Shown here one piece after another: positions 8,250 through 16,173 of a stretch of 29,641 bases of DNA. The position numbers and the translations under genes were made by a program. The notes below the pieces were generated by a model. It was not told the origin of the DNA. It did no database searches and worked only from the letters and a program-made list of their open reading frames with translations. Position 1 is the first letter of the stretch. The number at the start of each line of letters is the position of its first letter. The stretch comes from an uncultured Desulfobacterium sp. (lineage in GTDB: Bacteria; Desulfobacterota; Desulfobacteria; Desulfobacterales; Desulfobacteraceae): the NCBI GenBank assembly GCA_937124525.1, contig CAKZLA010000131.1, positions 1 to 29,641 of the forward strand. Direction: 5' to 3'.

Positions 8250-9422
8250 TTATTCACTCTTTCCCCATATTTTGTCACGAACTTTTTCCATGGCACCAAA
8301 ATTTTCCATGATATTGGTGCCAAGTTCAATGATCTCCAGAGAGGGAAATATTTTTTGAAGGGCATAGTTAAATCGACTGATGCCTTTTTCCGACACATAG
8401 AGGACATCATTGTCCTTCATGATATAATTCTGGCTGAAATCTGCGGATGTCAGGATGCGCTGCAGATCAATTTCCCGCACCTCTCCCTTATTGTTTTTTG
8501 TTTTCCGAATGAGGTATAGTTTTGATTCTTTTGCGTCATCTGTGGGGCCTCCAGCCATCATCAGGCTGTCCAGCAGGGTGAGCCTTCCAGTCATGTTATA
8601 GGCACCGGGGTTGGTTACCTCTCCCATGACATATACAAGTTCCGACTGACTTTCGGGTATAAAGATGACATCGTTATTCATGATGCGGGCATTTAATGCC
8701 ATGTTCCCGTTCGGGAGCAATTCGTTGAGATCAATCCATATGATGGTGTCATTGCCCCGGATGATGGAGCATTTTGTCAGGTAAGTGTCTTCGGCTTCCG
8801 TGGAATATCCCCCGGCAATGGACAGGGCCTCAAGAAGAGTCCCCTCCCCGGGAAAGGTGACCACCCCGGGATTTTCCACTCGGCCCAGCACAAAGGCCTT
8901 GTTGTTGTGGTATTCATCAATGGAAAAACTGATCTCCGGATTGCTGTAATAAATCTGGAGCTTGCCTTTAATCTCCTCTGCAACGCTGTTCCGGGTGCGT
9001 CCCTTTGTGTGGATAAAACCAATTCTGGGCACGGTGATCACCCCATCTGGCCCCACGATCATTCTGGGGGATGAGGCATCGGGACGTCCCCACACGGACA
9101 GGCTTAATACATCTCCGGGGCCAATGATGTATTGATTTTTTTTAATCATGGAAAGATGCAGCAAAGGGCTGCCACCAAGGTTCCCATGGGCCGGGCCGGG
9201 GAATATAATGGCATTATCTGCCTGATAGGTGGACTGGTGGGAAAATTGTTTTACCTCATCCGGGGTGGCAAATTTTGTGCTGGCCTGGGAGTCATCCACT
9301 TCAAACACAGGGTCAGGGGGCGGTGGGGCCTGGACCTCTGGCTGAATGTCAGCGCAGGCGGTACAAAAGCAACACAGCAGTGCCAGCAGAAAAAGAGAAC
9401 AGCAACTTTGGACATTCTTCAT
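8250..9422 (-). CDS. Wza-like outer-membrane polysaccharide export lipoprotein
   Basis: This 390-residue secreted protein forms the outer-membrane exit channel. It begins with a lipoprotein signal peptide: a hydrophobic stretch followed by CTAC, with Cys23 as the likely lipidated residue. A Poly_export domain follows at about 96-172 (it opens QYIIGPGDVLSLSVWG), then two SLBB domains, at about 173-225 (VLGRVENPGVVTFPGEGTLL) and 264-307 (VMGEVTNPGAYNMTG). A C-terminal amphipathic segment (about 350-385) could be the membrane-spanning helix seen in Wza. The start ATG overlaps the stop of the small gene at 9419-9580 (ATGA), which indicates translational coupling. The signal peptide is unusually rich in cysteines (five before the lipobox Cys). 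Confidence 0.88.
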   Translation of the reverse strand: MKNVQSCCSLFLLALLCCFCTACADIQPEVQAPPPPDPVFEVDDSQASTKFATPDEVKQFSHQSTYQADNAIIFPGPAHGNLGGSPLLHLSMIKKNQYIIGPGDVLSLSVWGRPDASSPRMIVGPDGVITVPRIGFIHTKGRTRNSVAEEIKGKLQIYYSNPEISFSIDEYHNNKAFVLGRVENPGVVTFPGEGTLLEALSIAGGYSTEAEDTYLTKCSIIRGNDTIIWIDLNELLPNGNMALNARIMNNDVIFIPESQSELVYVMGEVTNPGAYNMTGRLTLLDSLMMAGGPTDDAKESKLYLIRKTKNNKGEVREIDLQRILTSADFSQNYIMKDNDVLYVSEKGISRFNYALQKIFPSLEIIELGTNIMENFGAMEKVRDKIWGKSE

Positions 9423-9580
9423 TTGAGACTTTCCACTTTGGGGGCAACAGGTCCATTTCCCAGGAATCGTTTTAAAAAAAGTGTCAGGCCCTTTGAGAAT
9501 GCTGTAAAGTCAGCCACGCACCGTTGAGTATATTCCCGGGGGCCCTTATTTATCTGATTCCAATCATTGATAATGTCCAC
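9419..9580 (-). CDS. Small 53-residue protein of unknown function inside the polysaccharide operon
   Basis: I do not recognise this gene. It is supported by its junctions. A GTG start at 9580 shares its first base with the TAG stop of the upstream glycosyltransferase (TAGTG), and its TGA stop overlaps the wza-like ATG (ATGA). It therefore fills the 157-base gap between those genes exactly. The product begins MDIINDWNQINKGPREYTQR, continues CVADFTAFSKGLTLFLKRFL, and ends in a Gly/Pro-containing tail. Residues about 22-40 could form an amphipathic, basic helix. No signal peptide or true membrane segment is seen. A GAGG sequence lies about 13 bases before the GTG, rather far for a ribosome-binding site, so translation may depend on re-initiation. 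It might be an accessory factor of export, but that is inference. Confidence 0.6.
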   Translation of the reverse strand: MDIINDWNQINKGPREYTQRCVADFTAFSKGLTLFLKRFLGNGPVAPKVESLK

Positions 9581-10800
9581 TATTTGTCTGTTTCCTCTTT
9601 TATTTCAGACGCTCTTTTAGTTCGTTCCCACCCGGGGATTCCCTTTTTACCTGCAAGTTTAAAATATACAGGAATTTTCCATAAAATAAAGAAGGGTGCA
9701 CAAAAAAGAGAGCGCCACACATAAAAGGGGGCCTTTTTCAAGATCAGACCCGAAAATACGTACAGGGCCGTGGCATATAAACACAGTCCCCACAGGATAA
9801 GCATCTGGGGGTAAAAGAGAAAAGAGATGGAAAACAAGAGTAACTGTCCTGCCACCACAAGGGAGAGGGGCGGGGTGAACAGCTCCATAAAGGCATCCAG
9901 GAACATGAAGGTGTGATTTTTCAGAAATCCCAGAAAAAGGGAGCCGGTGTACTGTTTTAAAAGCTGAACTCTGCCACCTTCCCAGCGTTTTCTCTGGGTC
10001 TGGGCCTGGTCTGATTTTGATGCCATTTCCCCAAAGACAATGGCATCGGGGTTATAATGTACCAGGATATTTTCCAGGAGTAGATGCATGGAAAACTCAA
10101 TGTCCTCCACAATGGAGAATGCAGGCCAGCCAAAGCGTTGAATAATTTTTGTTTCAAAGGCCATGCCGTTGCCCTTGAGACCAGCGGTGGCGTGGACCCG
10201 GTTGCGACCGGCGGGTCGAATGTGGTGAAAGACACAAAGGGCTGCGGCGGAAAGGGCGGTGCGCCAGTTTTCCTTGGGGTTGGAAACCCCGTAAAACCCC
10301 TGGACCACCTGTACCTCCGGGTGGGACAGGGAGTCGCAGATTTCCGTGAAAAACCGGGGGTGGATCAGGGTATCGGCATCAATGATGGCCACGCTATCCA
10401 TGCGGTCGTATTCTTTTTTATGATTTTTAAAAAACCAGTCCAATGCCTGTCCCTTGCCCCTGTTTTGGGTGTCGGATCTTTCCATGACCCTGACCCCGGC
10501 ATCCTTTGCCACCCTTGCGGTGTCATCGTCACAGTTATCGGCAATGACCACAATGCGGATGGGGACAGATTTTAAATCTGTCCCCGGAGGAAAATCGGCC
10601 CCTTGGATACTGTCAATGGTCTGGGTAATACCCAGGGCTTCGTTGTGGGCAGGAATCACCACGGTGACACTGGAGATGCTGCCCCGGGGAGTGGTCTTTT
10701 TTTTGAAGAACCAGGCGGCCACTGTTAAAAAGAACAGGTACCCAGTGGTCAATAGGATATAGGCACCGATGGCATAGAAAATCAAATCAATGAGTATCAT
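9580..10800 (-). CDS. Membrane-bound family 2 glycosyltransferase (processive type motifs)
   Basis: This 406-residue protein has an N-terminal membrane segment (about 5-30), a GT2 catalytic domain (about 43-280) and three C-terminal membrane segments (about 290-385). Catalytic-site motifs are complete: VIADNCDDDT (85-94), the DAD triad (141-143), the ED pair (232-233) and QRKRW (269-273, QxxRW). The set resembles the hyaluronan/cellulose synthase-like branch, so it could add several sugars, although many such proteins are single-sugar transferases. A palindromic element is inserted in frame and encodes GTDLKSVP (73-80) between the first two strands of the nucleotide-binding fold. The start ATG overlaps the stop of the upstream GT4 gene (ATGA). 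The stop shares one base with the GTG of the small gene. Confidence 0.85.
   Translation of the reverse strand: MILIDLIFYAIGAYILLTTGYLFFLTVAAWFFKKKTTPRGSISSVTVVIPAHNEALGITQTIDSIQGADFPPGTDLKSVPIRIVVIADNCDDDTARVAKDAGVRVMERSDTQNRGKGQALDWFFKNHKKEYDRMDSVAIIDADTLIHPRFFTEICDSLSHPEVQVVQGFYGVSNPKENWRTALSAAALCVFHHIRPAGRNRVHATAGLKGNGMAFETKIIQRFGWPAFSIVEDIEFSMHLLLENILVHYNPDAIVFGEMASKSDQAQTQRKRWEGGRVQLLKQYTGSLFLGFLKNHTFMFLDAFMELFTPPLSLVVAGQLLLFSISFLFYPQMLILWGLCLYATALYVFSGLILKKAPFYVWRSLFCAPFFILWKIPVYFKLAGKKGIPGWERTKRASEIKEETDK
10561..10585. repeat. 25-bp palindromic element inserted in frame in a coding region
   Basis: The arms GGGGACAGATTT (10561-10572) and AAATCTGTCCCC (10574-10585) are perfect inverted repeats around one T. 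On the coding strand the element contributes GTDLKSVP to the glycosyltransferase. From memory, the peptide GTDFKSVP or GTDLKSVP recurs in unrelated proteins of various bacteria, which fits a small mobile palindromic element tolerated in coding sequence. Only this one copy was found in the window. Confidence 0.75.
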
Positions 10801-12011
10801 AGAAATCCTTTGAAAAAGTCGGCCATGATTTTGCAGTTTTCGTTGAGATCATATTTTTCCAGCACCCGTTGCCGGCCTTTTTTACCAATGGTGGTTCTCA
10901 GGGAGGGATTTTCAATGAGCTGCTGGAGTTTGTCTGCCAGGTCTTTTGTGTCCGAGGGTGCAGTGAGCAGGCCGTTGGTACCGTTATCAATGAGTTCCGG
11001 GATGCCGGTGATTCTTGTGGATATGGAAGGAATCTCCTTGGCCATGGCCTCCATGAGCACCACGGGTACCCCTTCGGCAAAGCTTGCAATGGCAAAGATA
11101 TCAGCCCGGTCATAAAAGCCTGGGACCTCATCCTGGCCAATGGCGCCGGTGAAGGTCACTTGCTTGGCAATGCCAAGGGTCCGGGAAAGCGTTTCCAGGG
11201 AACCCCGGTCCTCCCCATCCCCCACATAGGTAAGGGTAAAATCTATGCCCCTTCTTTTTAAAATGCCACAGGCATCCAGCAGAATATGTTGGCCTTTGGC
11301 AGGAACCAGTCGACCCACACAGAGAATTTCAGGCACGGTGTTGCCGGGTTCCGGCCGGGGGGAAAATTTTTCTTTGTCAATGCCACACCGGACAATGTCC
11401 AGTTTGGACCACAACCGGTGGGGAATCAGTCGCATGAGCTGGCTCCGGCAATAGTGGCTGATGCAACGGATGGCCTTTGCCTGGATGATTTTTTCTGCCA
11501 GAAGCCCTGTGTCCACATTGTAGAAGATATCAGGTCCATGGACACTTATACTGAAGGTGGTGGTGCCGTAGACTGCCCCGATCATGGCCACGGTGGCAGC
11601 AGGATTTGCAAAATGCACATGGACATGGTCGGTGTGGTTGTCCTGCATCCATTTTACAAGTATGCCAGCTTCCACAAAATAGGCAATGCCCTTTAACAAA
11701 TTCCTGGGGCCCTGGCGTGACAGGACAATGGCCTGTTTGAGCATGGAAAAATATTGATCCGGGGAGTGGGTCATCAAAGCAAAATGGGAGGCTGCAATGC
11801 GTTTTACATTGGCTGTTTTAATGTAAAGGGTGTTTTTGGCATCTATTTTTTCCCCAGCTGTCATCTTATCCAGGTTGGCAGGTCTTCGGATGGATGCGGT
11901 GATGACATCTATTCCCAGTTCCCGGAGAACGGCAATTTCTCTGAAGATAAAAGTATGGGATATTCCGGGGTATTCACTGGCCAGATAGGCGATTTTTAAT
12001 GGTTTGTTCAT
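10797..12011 (-). CDS. Family 4 glycosyltransferase (GT-B fold)
   Basis: This 404-residue cytosolic glycosyltransferase has an N-terminal acceptor domain with the segment LASEYPGISHTFIFREI and HVHFANPAA around residue 133. Its C-terminal nucleotide-sugar domain carries ILCVGRLVPAKG, YVGDGED and the E-x7-E motif (EGVPVVLME) followed by AMAKEIP. The pattern resembles colanic-acid WcaL/WcaC-like enzymes that act on repeat units in the cytoplasm. Its start has a strong AGGGGGGAAG ribosome-binding site next to the ATG. It begins after a 66-base gap that holds no gene and ends overlapping the membrane GT2 by 4 bases. Donor sugar unknown. Confidence 0.85.
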   Translation of the reverse strand: MNKPLKIAYLASEYPGISHTFIFREIAVLRELGIDVITASIRRPANLDKMTAGEKIDAKNTLYIKTANVKRIAASHFALMTHSPDQYFSMLKQAIVLSRQGPRNLLKGIAYFVEAGILVKWMQDNHTDHVHVHFANPAATVAMIGAVYGTTTFSISVHGPDIFYNVDTGLLAEKIIQAKAIRCISHYCRSQLMRLIPHRLWSKLDIVRCGIDKEKFSPRPEPGNTVPEILCVGRLVPAKGQHILLDACGILKRRGIDFTLTYVGDGEDRGSLETLSRTLGIAKQVTFTGAIGQDEVPGFYDRADIFAIASFAEGVPVVLMEAMAKEIPSISTRITGIPELIDNGTNGLLTAPSDTKDLADKLQQLIENPSLRTTIGKKGRQRVLEKYDLNENCKIMADFFKGFL

Positions 12012-12077
12012 CTTCCCCCCTGATCAACACTATTAAATTTTTTTAACTCAATTTGGCATCGAATATAAAATTTTACT

Positions 12078-13106
12078 TTATTCAGAAACGCCGGTTTTCA
12101 GCACCGAAGGTTTGTTCCGCAAGGGCCGGTTGAGCAATTTCCCCCAGAAAAATCGTTTGACCCCAAAAAATTGGGGAATGACCACCAGGGAACAGTGAAG
12201 GGCATATATCATGGCCATTTCCCGTTTGAGTTTTTTATGTTCCATGAACCAGGAAACTCTGAACAAAAAGGGATAAAACAGGAGCAAAAGGCCAGGAAAC
12301 AGGAGCAGTAGAAAAAGGGGGTGTACCAGGCCCAGAGCCAGACCCGCCAGGGTAAATCCCACAAATCCACCCCCCCGGGCTGAAATGCGAAACATTTCGT
12401 GGAGCCAGAACCCTCCGGCAGAAAGCCCGCACCGGGCCGTGACAGCGGCATAGCCATATCCCGTGCGATGTCCCCTTTTCCAATATTGCCCCAGGTGAAT
12501 CATGGCAAGGTCATGGCCACACATGGAGACATTGAGTTGCAGGATCTGCCAGCCCTTTTGCCGGATTCGCTGGCTTAATTCCGGATCTTCTCCGGCCACC
12601 AATATTTCATCATATCCACCGGTGTCTTCAAGAATGGGTCGTCGGATCATCACATCCCCCCCAAAGGCATCACAGATGCCCGGATCTCCATTCCACTCCA
12701 TGTCTCCAATCCAGTTAAACACCGATGCCCGGGGATGAAGCTCATACCTGTTCCCCCGGACAGCGCCAATGTCGCTGTTCTCCTCCAGGGTATCCACAGC
12801 CCTGTCCAGCCAGTGGGGCGCAAGCATGGCATCTGAGTCCAAAAACTGAACCAAGGGGGAGGCCCCGGCCTTCCAGCCATTGTTTCGGCCCAGACCCGGG
12901 GTGGGAAATTCGGGATCAAGGGCAATGATATTTACCCTGGCAAAATTCTTGGCTTTGGCGATACTGCTGTCAGTGGAGCCCCCATCCACATAATAAATGT
13001 GAATGTCTCCCCTGGTGTAGTGGCTGGCCAGGATATGGGTGATGCATTGCTCAATAGTCTTTTCTGTGTTGATGCCTATTATTACGCAATCAATGTCCAT
13101 AATCAT
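12078..13106 (-). CDS. Family 2 glycosyltransferase with C-terminal membrane segments
   Basis: The 342-residue product has a GT-A catalytic domain over about residues 3-230, with VDGGSTDSS (40-48), the metal-binding DSD (90-92) and GEDPELSQR (171-179). Two hydrophobic segments follow at about 243-285, probably anchoring it to the inner membrane. It probably extends the polysaccharide repeat unit; the sugar is not predictable. Its ATG overlaps the stop of the upstream fusion gene by four bases (ATGA). A second in-frame ATG lies two codons later and could be the real start. Confidence 0.83.
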   Translation of the reverse strand: MIMDIDCVIIGINTEKTIEQCITHILASHYTRGDIHIYYVDGGSTDSSIAKAKNFARVNIIALDPEFPTPGLGRNNGWKAGASPLVQFLDSDAMLAPHWLDRAVDTLEENSDIGAVRGNRYELHPRASVFNWIGDMEWNGDPGICDAFGGDVMIRRPILEDTGGYDEILVAGEDPELSQRIRQKGWQILQLNVSMCGHDLAMIHLGQYWKRGHRTGYGYAAVTARCGLSAGGFWLHEMFRISARGGGFVGFTLAGLALGLVHPLFLLLLFPGLLLLFYPFLFRVSWFMEHKKLKREMAMIYALHCSLVVIPQFFGVKRFFWGKLLNRPLRNKPSVLKTGVSE

Positions 13107-14602
13107 CTGTCCTGAAGCGTTTTAGATGGAAGGAACAGGCGGGTGAAATACTTAAACACCAGCCGGATATCACGAAAAACAGAAGGGGAAGAGATATAAA
13201 TTGCCTCGGCGGAGTAGAGTTCATCGGGGTTGGGATCACGCCCGAAATTGATCATGGCTTCGGTGACAAGGCCAAGTTTCCCCCGGATGTATATTTCCCG
13301 CCAGTCCTGATCCAGGGCTTCGAGCTCCTCCCGGGTCCTTGGGGATACCCCGGTGATGGCCATTTTGCCTTTGACAACATTGAAAAGACCTGGGAGGAAT
13401 CGCAATAGAAAGTCTTTCCACCAATACCCCATGCCCGGGGAGTTATTATCGTGGGGTAACCCAAAAAAATAGAGTTCCACACTGTTCCAGGAAAAGGGAT
13501 CTGTCGCCGTGGGCAGCCGGATGGCCCAGATTTTGTGAAACAGGTCTTTTTTCCTGAATAATTTCAACACCAGGGCCGTCATTGCAGTGAGGGGAAGAAA
13601 TATCAGGCTCAACACCAGGGCCGTAATACGTGACACCTGGGATGTCAGCCATTTTTTGATATTTTTCTCCTCCATGTCCCCCAGGATGAACTGTTCTGAA
13701 ATAAATGTTTCTGAATCGAATTCCGTGTTGACAAGGCAGTTTCTGTCCAGCACAGAGTTGATGATTTCCAGCCCTTCCCCCACATAGGTGTTGGGAAAAA
13801 TAACGGCATTCTTCAGGGTGGAACCTTGGGCCACCATGGTTCCTTTGCCCATGACCACATGGGGTCCCAGGGTCACGCCTGCCTCTATGCGGATCTGTTC
13901 ATCCAGGTATACCGGAGGGATAATGTTGGCATCGGGGTGAAGGACCACATCCCTGGAAATCCAAACCCCTTTTTCCACCTCGCCTGCGGTGCGCATGAGA
14001 AAGTGAAACGTGTCATGGGAAAGCACCGCCTGGTTGGCTTTAAGAAGGGCAGTGCAGGAATCACAGGAAATCACCTCTGGGGTGTAGATGGTGTGGGCAT
14101 TATTGTCCTTAAGCCATTGGAAAAAACCGTCATATCCATGGTCCGAAGAGAGTTTTGGGGGTTCATGGGCCGGAAGGATGGCCCATCCTGACCAGCGTGG
14201 TTCAGATGTATCGGTTTGGGTGCAGATGGCAGACAGGGGAGGCTGGGAATCAAGTGTGGTAAGGGAGTCAAAATTCATGGCCGGGAGGCGGTCGCCCCGG
14301 GCAAACAGGAAAAAATGTTCTGCCTTAAGGGTGTCAAATATTCGGGTGAACTGTGAGGGATCTTTCAGGAGATGGTAGGTGATTTTAACCCCCCATCGCT
14401 TGCCGTTTCCCAGTGCAGTTTCTATTTTTTCGGGGTGGAAGGATAGCAGAATATCAAATTTTTTAATGCCGCCATTGACGCACATTTCAATGACATGTTG
14501 CAGAAAAGGGCGGTCCAGCAAAAATGCCAGGGTGCTGGGGATGCGGCTGCCCAGCAGTTCGTGGTTTTCAAAAGACATGCTTGCATCAATGATGGCTCTC
14601 AT
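13103..14602 (-). CDS. Fusion: nucleotidyltransferase-like domain, left-handed beta-helix and degenerate phosphoglycosyl transferase domain
   Basis: This 499-residue protein appears to have three parts. Residues 1-200 look like a sugar-nucleotidyltransferase fold (LLDRPFLQHVIEMCVNGGIKKF), without the usual GxGTRL loop at the N-terminus. Residues about 212-310 are hexapeptide-type repeats, as in GlmU-like beta-helices. Residues about 325-490 contain a membrane segment and the C-terminal motifs of the bacterial sugar transferase family (LFNVVKGKMAITGVSPR, then GKLGLVTEAMINFG). An ungapped comparison with the intact enzyme encoded just upstream aligns SIDELPQLWN with LLRFLPGLFN. The catalytic Asp-Glu pair is thus replaced by Arg401-Phe402. 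The N-terminal KR..D and RVG..G..F segments are also unrecognisable. It is probably not an active initiating transferase; a scaffolding or regulatory role is inference. An AAGGAAG ribosome-binding site precedes the ATG. Confidence 0.7.
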   Translation of the reverse strand: MRAIIDASMSFENHELLGSRIPSTLAFLLDRPFLQHVIEMCVNGGIKKFDILLSFHPEKIETALGNGKRWGVKITYHLLKDPSQFTRIFDTLKAEHFFLFARGDRLPAMNFDSLTTLDSQPPLSAICTQTDTSEPRWSGWAILPAHEPPKLSSDHGYDGFFQWLKDNNAHTIYTPEVISCDSCTALLKANQAVLSHDTFHFLMRTAGEVEKGVWISRDVVLHPDANIIPPVYLDEQIRIEAGVTLGPHVVMGKGTMVAQGSTLKNAVIFPNTYVGEGLEIINSVLDRNCLVNTEFDSETFISEQFILGDMEEKNIKKWLTSQVSRITALVLSLIFLPLTAMTALVLKLFRKKDLFHKIWAIRLPTATDPFSWNSVELYFFGLPHDNNSPGMGYWWKDFLLRFLPGLFNVVKGKMAITGVSPRTREELEALDQDWREIYIRGKLGLVTEAMINFGRDPNPDELYSAEAIYISSPSVFRDIRLVFKYFTRLFLPSKTLQDR

Positions 14603-14673
14603 GGATAATTCTTCCTTTTACAACGCTGATGAAGTTGAAAAGTTTAGTTAGAACAACGAGTTGCCGTTTTGGA

Positions 14674-15396
14674 TCAATAGGCCCCTTTTCCGGAAAGTAC
14701 CGCAGGAATGGTCTTAAATAAAATGCGAATATCCGTCATAAAGCTTTTGCTTTCAATGTAGGCCACATCCAGTTTGACCTGTTCGTCAAAGGGGATGTCA
14801 GAACGGCCGGACACCTGCCAGGTGCAGGTAAGACCCGGGGTGACATCCAGTCGCCGTCGGTCCTTTAAGGTGTACTTTGCCACCTCTTCGGGCAGGGGGG
14901 GACGGGGGCCCACCAGGGACATATCTCCCTTGAGAACATTCCATAGCTGGGGCAGTTCATCAATGCTCAGTTTGCGGATGATTCTGCCAATCCAGGTAAT
15001 TCTGGGATCCTTTGCCATCTTAAAGGTGACACTGTCGGTGTGGTGGCTCTGGTCCAGGATTGTCTGGCGGATCTCATCGGCATTAACCACCATGGACCTG
15101 AATTTGGGAAAGGAGAATTCCCGGCCCCACTGACCCACCCGTTTTTGGGTATATATCACAGGTCCCCGGTCAATGGCTTTGATGATAAGTGCCACCAGAA
15201 GAAGCAACGGAGACAATCCCACAAGAAAAATGGTCGCCACCAGAATATCCATGGTGCGTTTTACCAGACTGGTGGCCCGGGTAACAGCAAGCCAGGCATA
15301 TTTTTTTCTCAGATATTTGAACGATCTCTGGGACCCGGAACGGTCATATCGTCGGGTCATTTCATCAAGAAGCTCTTTTCGGGTATATGTTTTCAT
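14674..15396 (-). CDS. Undecaprenyl-phosphate phosphoglycosyl transferase (initiating sugar transferase)
   Basis: This 240-residue monotopic enzyme (bacterial sugar transferase family) starts the repeat unit by moving a sugar-1-phosphate from a nucleotide sugar to undecaprenyl phosphate. The family motifs are complete: KRTMD (46-50), the membrane-inserted hydrophobic segment (51-73), GPVIYTQKRVGQWGREFSFPKFRSM (78-102), the catalytic Asp146-Glu147 in LSIDELPQLWN, LKGDMSLVGPRP (155-166) and TPGLTCTWQVSGR. It has the short PglC/WcaJ-C-terminal form with a ~45-residue polar N-terminal extension and no multi-span N-terminal domain. It is the first gene of the polysaccharide operon and has an AGGA ribosome-binding site six bases before the ATG. 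The operon promoter should lie in 15397-15656, but I see no clear one. Confidence 0.9.
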   Translation of the reverse strand: MKTYTRKELLDEMTRRYDRSGSQRSFKYLRKKYAWLAVTRATSLVKRTMDILVATIFLVGLSPLLLLVALIIKAIDRGPVIYTQKRVGQWGREFSFPKFRSMVVNADEIRQTILDQSHHTDSVTFKMAKDPRITWIGRIIRKLSIDELPQLWNVLKGDMSLVGPRPPLPEEVAKYTLKDRRRLDVTPGLTCTWQVSGRSDIPFDEQVKLDVAYIESKSFMTDIRILFKTIPAVLSGKGAY

Positions 15397-15463
15397 AATG
15401 CGTCCTGAAAAATCTCTGATAATCTAAGATTGAAAATCCCTCTTGGTTTGCCGGGACTTTCAT

Positions 15464-15547
15464 ATAACTGCCCCGGGCAGACCGTATTGGGGATCTTGCC
15501 TGCCCACAACAAATATCGAAACCCCAGTTATTACAAATCATTGGACG
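15464..15547. repeat. 84-bp dispersed structured repeat, copy A
   Basis: This stretch matches 22188-22270 at 79 of 84 positions, including one single-base gap. It has nested inverted repeats: ATAACTG at the left edge pairs with CAGTTAT near the right, GGGCAG (15475-15480) pairs with CTGCCC (15500-15505), and CTGCCC-c-GGGCAG at the left is an alternative hairpin. The copy lies between the STAS gene and the first polysaccharide gene. No protein is encoded. It may be a MITE-like element or a structured RNA element. Confidence 0.8.
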
Positions 15548-15656
15548 TGTAACCAGCAGCCACAACGAAAAACGAAAGCCCTTTAATTCTAACGTGTTGG
15601 TGAAATTTTTATATAGAAAAAAACCGGATCATCAAGTAAAAAATTTCCAGTTTTGA

Positions 15657-15989
15657 TCAAAAACTGTCCATGGCCTCTTGCCGGGTGTTATAAATATCAA
15701 CGATTTTATGCATTCTGATCAGCTCAAAAAGGGTCCTGACCCGTTTATTGGTATTGCATATTTTGATTTCCCCATCATCGGCATTTACCTGTCGAATGCA
15801 GGAAAGAATGGCACCACAGCCGGAGCTGTCCACAAAAAAGAGTTCCTCAAGATCAAAGAGGATTTTTTTTTGCTTTTGCACCAAGGGAAGGACGGCTTCC
15901 TTGAATTCAGAAACCTTGGAAACTTCTAACATCTTGCTTGCAATTTTAATGATCACTACACCGTTCTCATTGCTTTTTTCAATTTTCAT
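15657..15989 (-). CDS. STAS-domain anti-sigma factor antagonist-like protein
   Basis: The product is 110 residues from the ATG at 15989. That start is preferred over a TTG six bases upstream because AAAGGG lies nine bases before the ATG. It is a single STAS domain with FVDSSGCGAIL; the second serine (Ser56) matches the phosphorylated serine of SpoIIAA/RsbV. In partner switching the unphosphorylated form binds an RsbW-like kinase and releases its target. The kinase is encoded next upstream on the same strand (16174-16578), separated by about 180 bases. No PP2C phosphatase or sigma factor is encoded nearby. Confidence 0.85.
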   Translation of the reverse strand: MKIEKSNENGVVIIKIASKMLEVSKVSEFKEAVLPLVQKQKKILFDLEELFFVDSSGCGAILSCIRQVNADDGEIKICNTNKRVRTLFELIRMHKIVDIYNTRQEAMDSF

Positions 15990-16173
15990 GTGCAATTGCC
16001 CTTTGTTTTACAACGGTAAATTTTTCACGCCAGCGTCATAAGTTCGCATAATTTGTTGAAATTATTATTACCAGAAATAAGGCCTTTAAAATTCAAGTTT
16101 AATGATTTCAGTTGCTTTGCTAACATCGGCACAACGCGTGCAGAAAACTTATGGCTGACGAGTTTTTAAAAGA

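Noticed and set aside
10561..10585. Transcription terminator or operator inside the GT2 gene
   Set aside because: There is no T-run, it is in the middle of an intact reading frame, and it adds a whole number of codons; an in-frame palindromic element explains it better.
15464..15547. Integron attC site
   Set aside because: The folded repeat lacks the RYYYAAC/GTTRRRY core sites at its ends, and no integrase or cassette structure is near.
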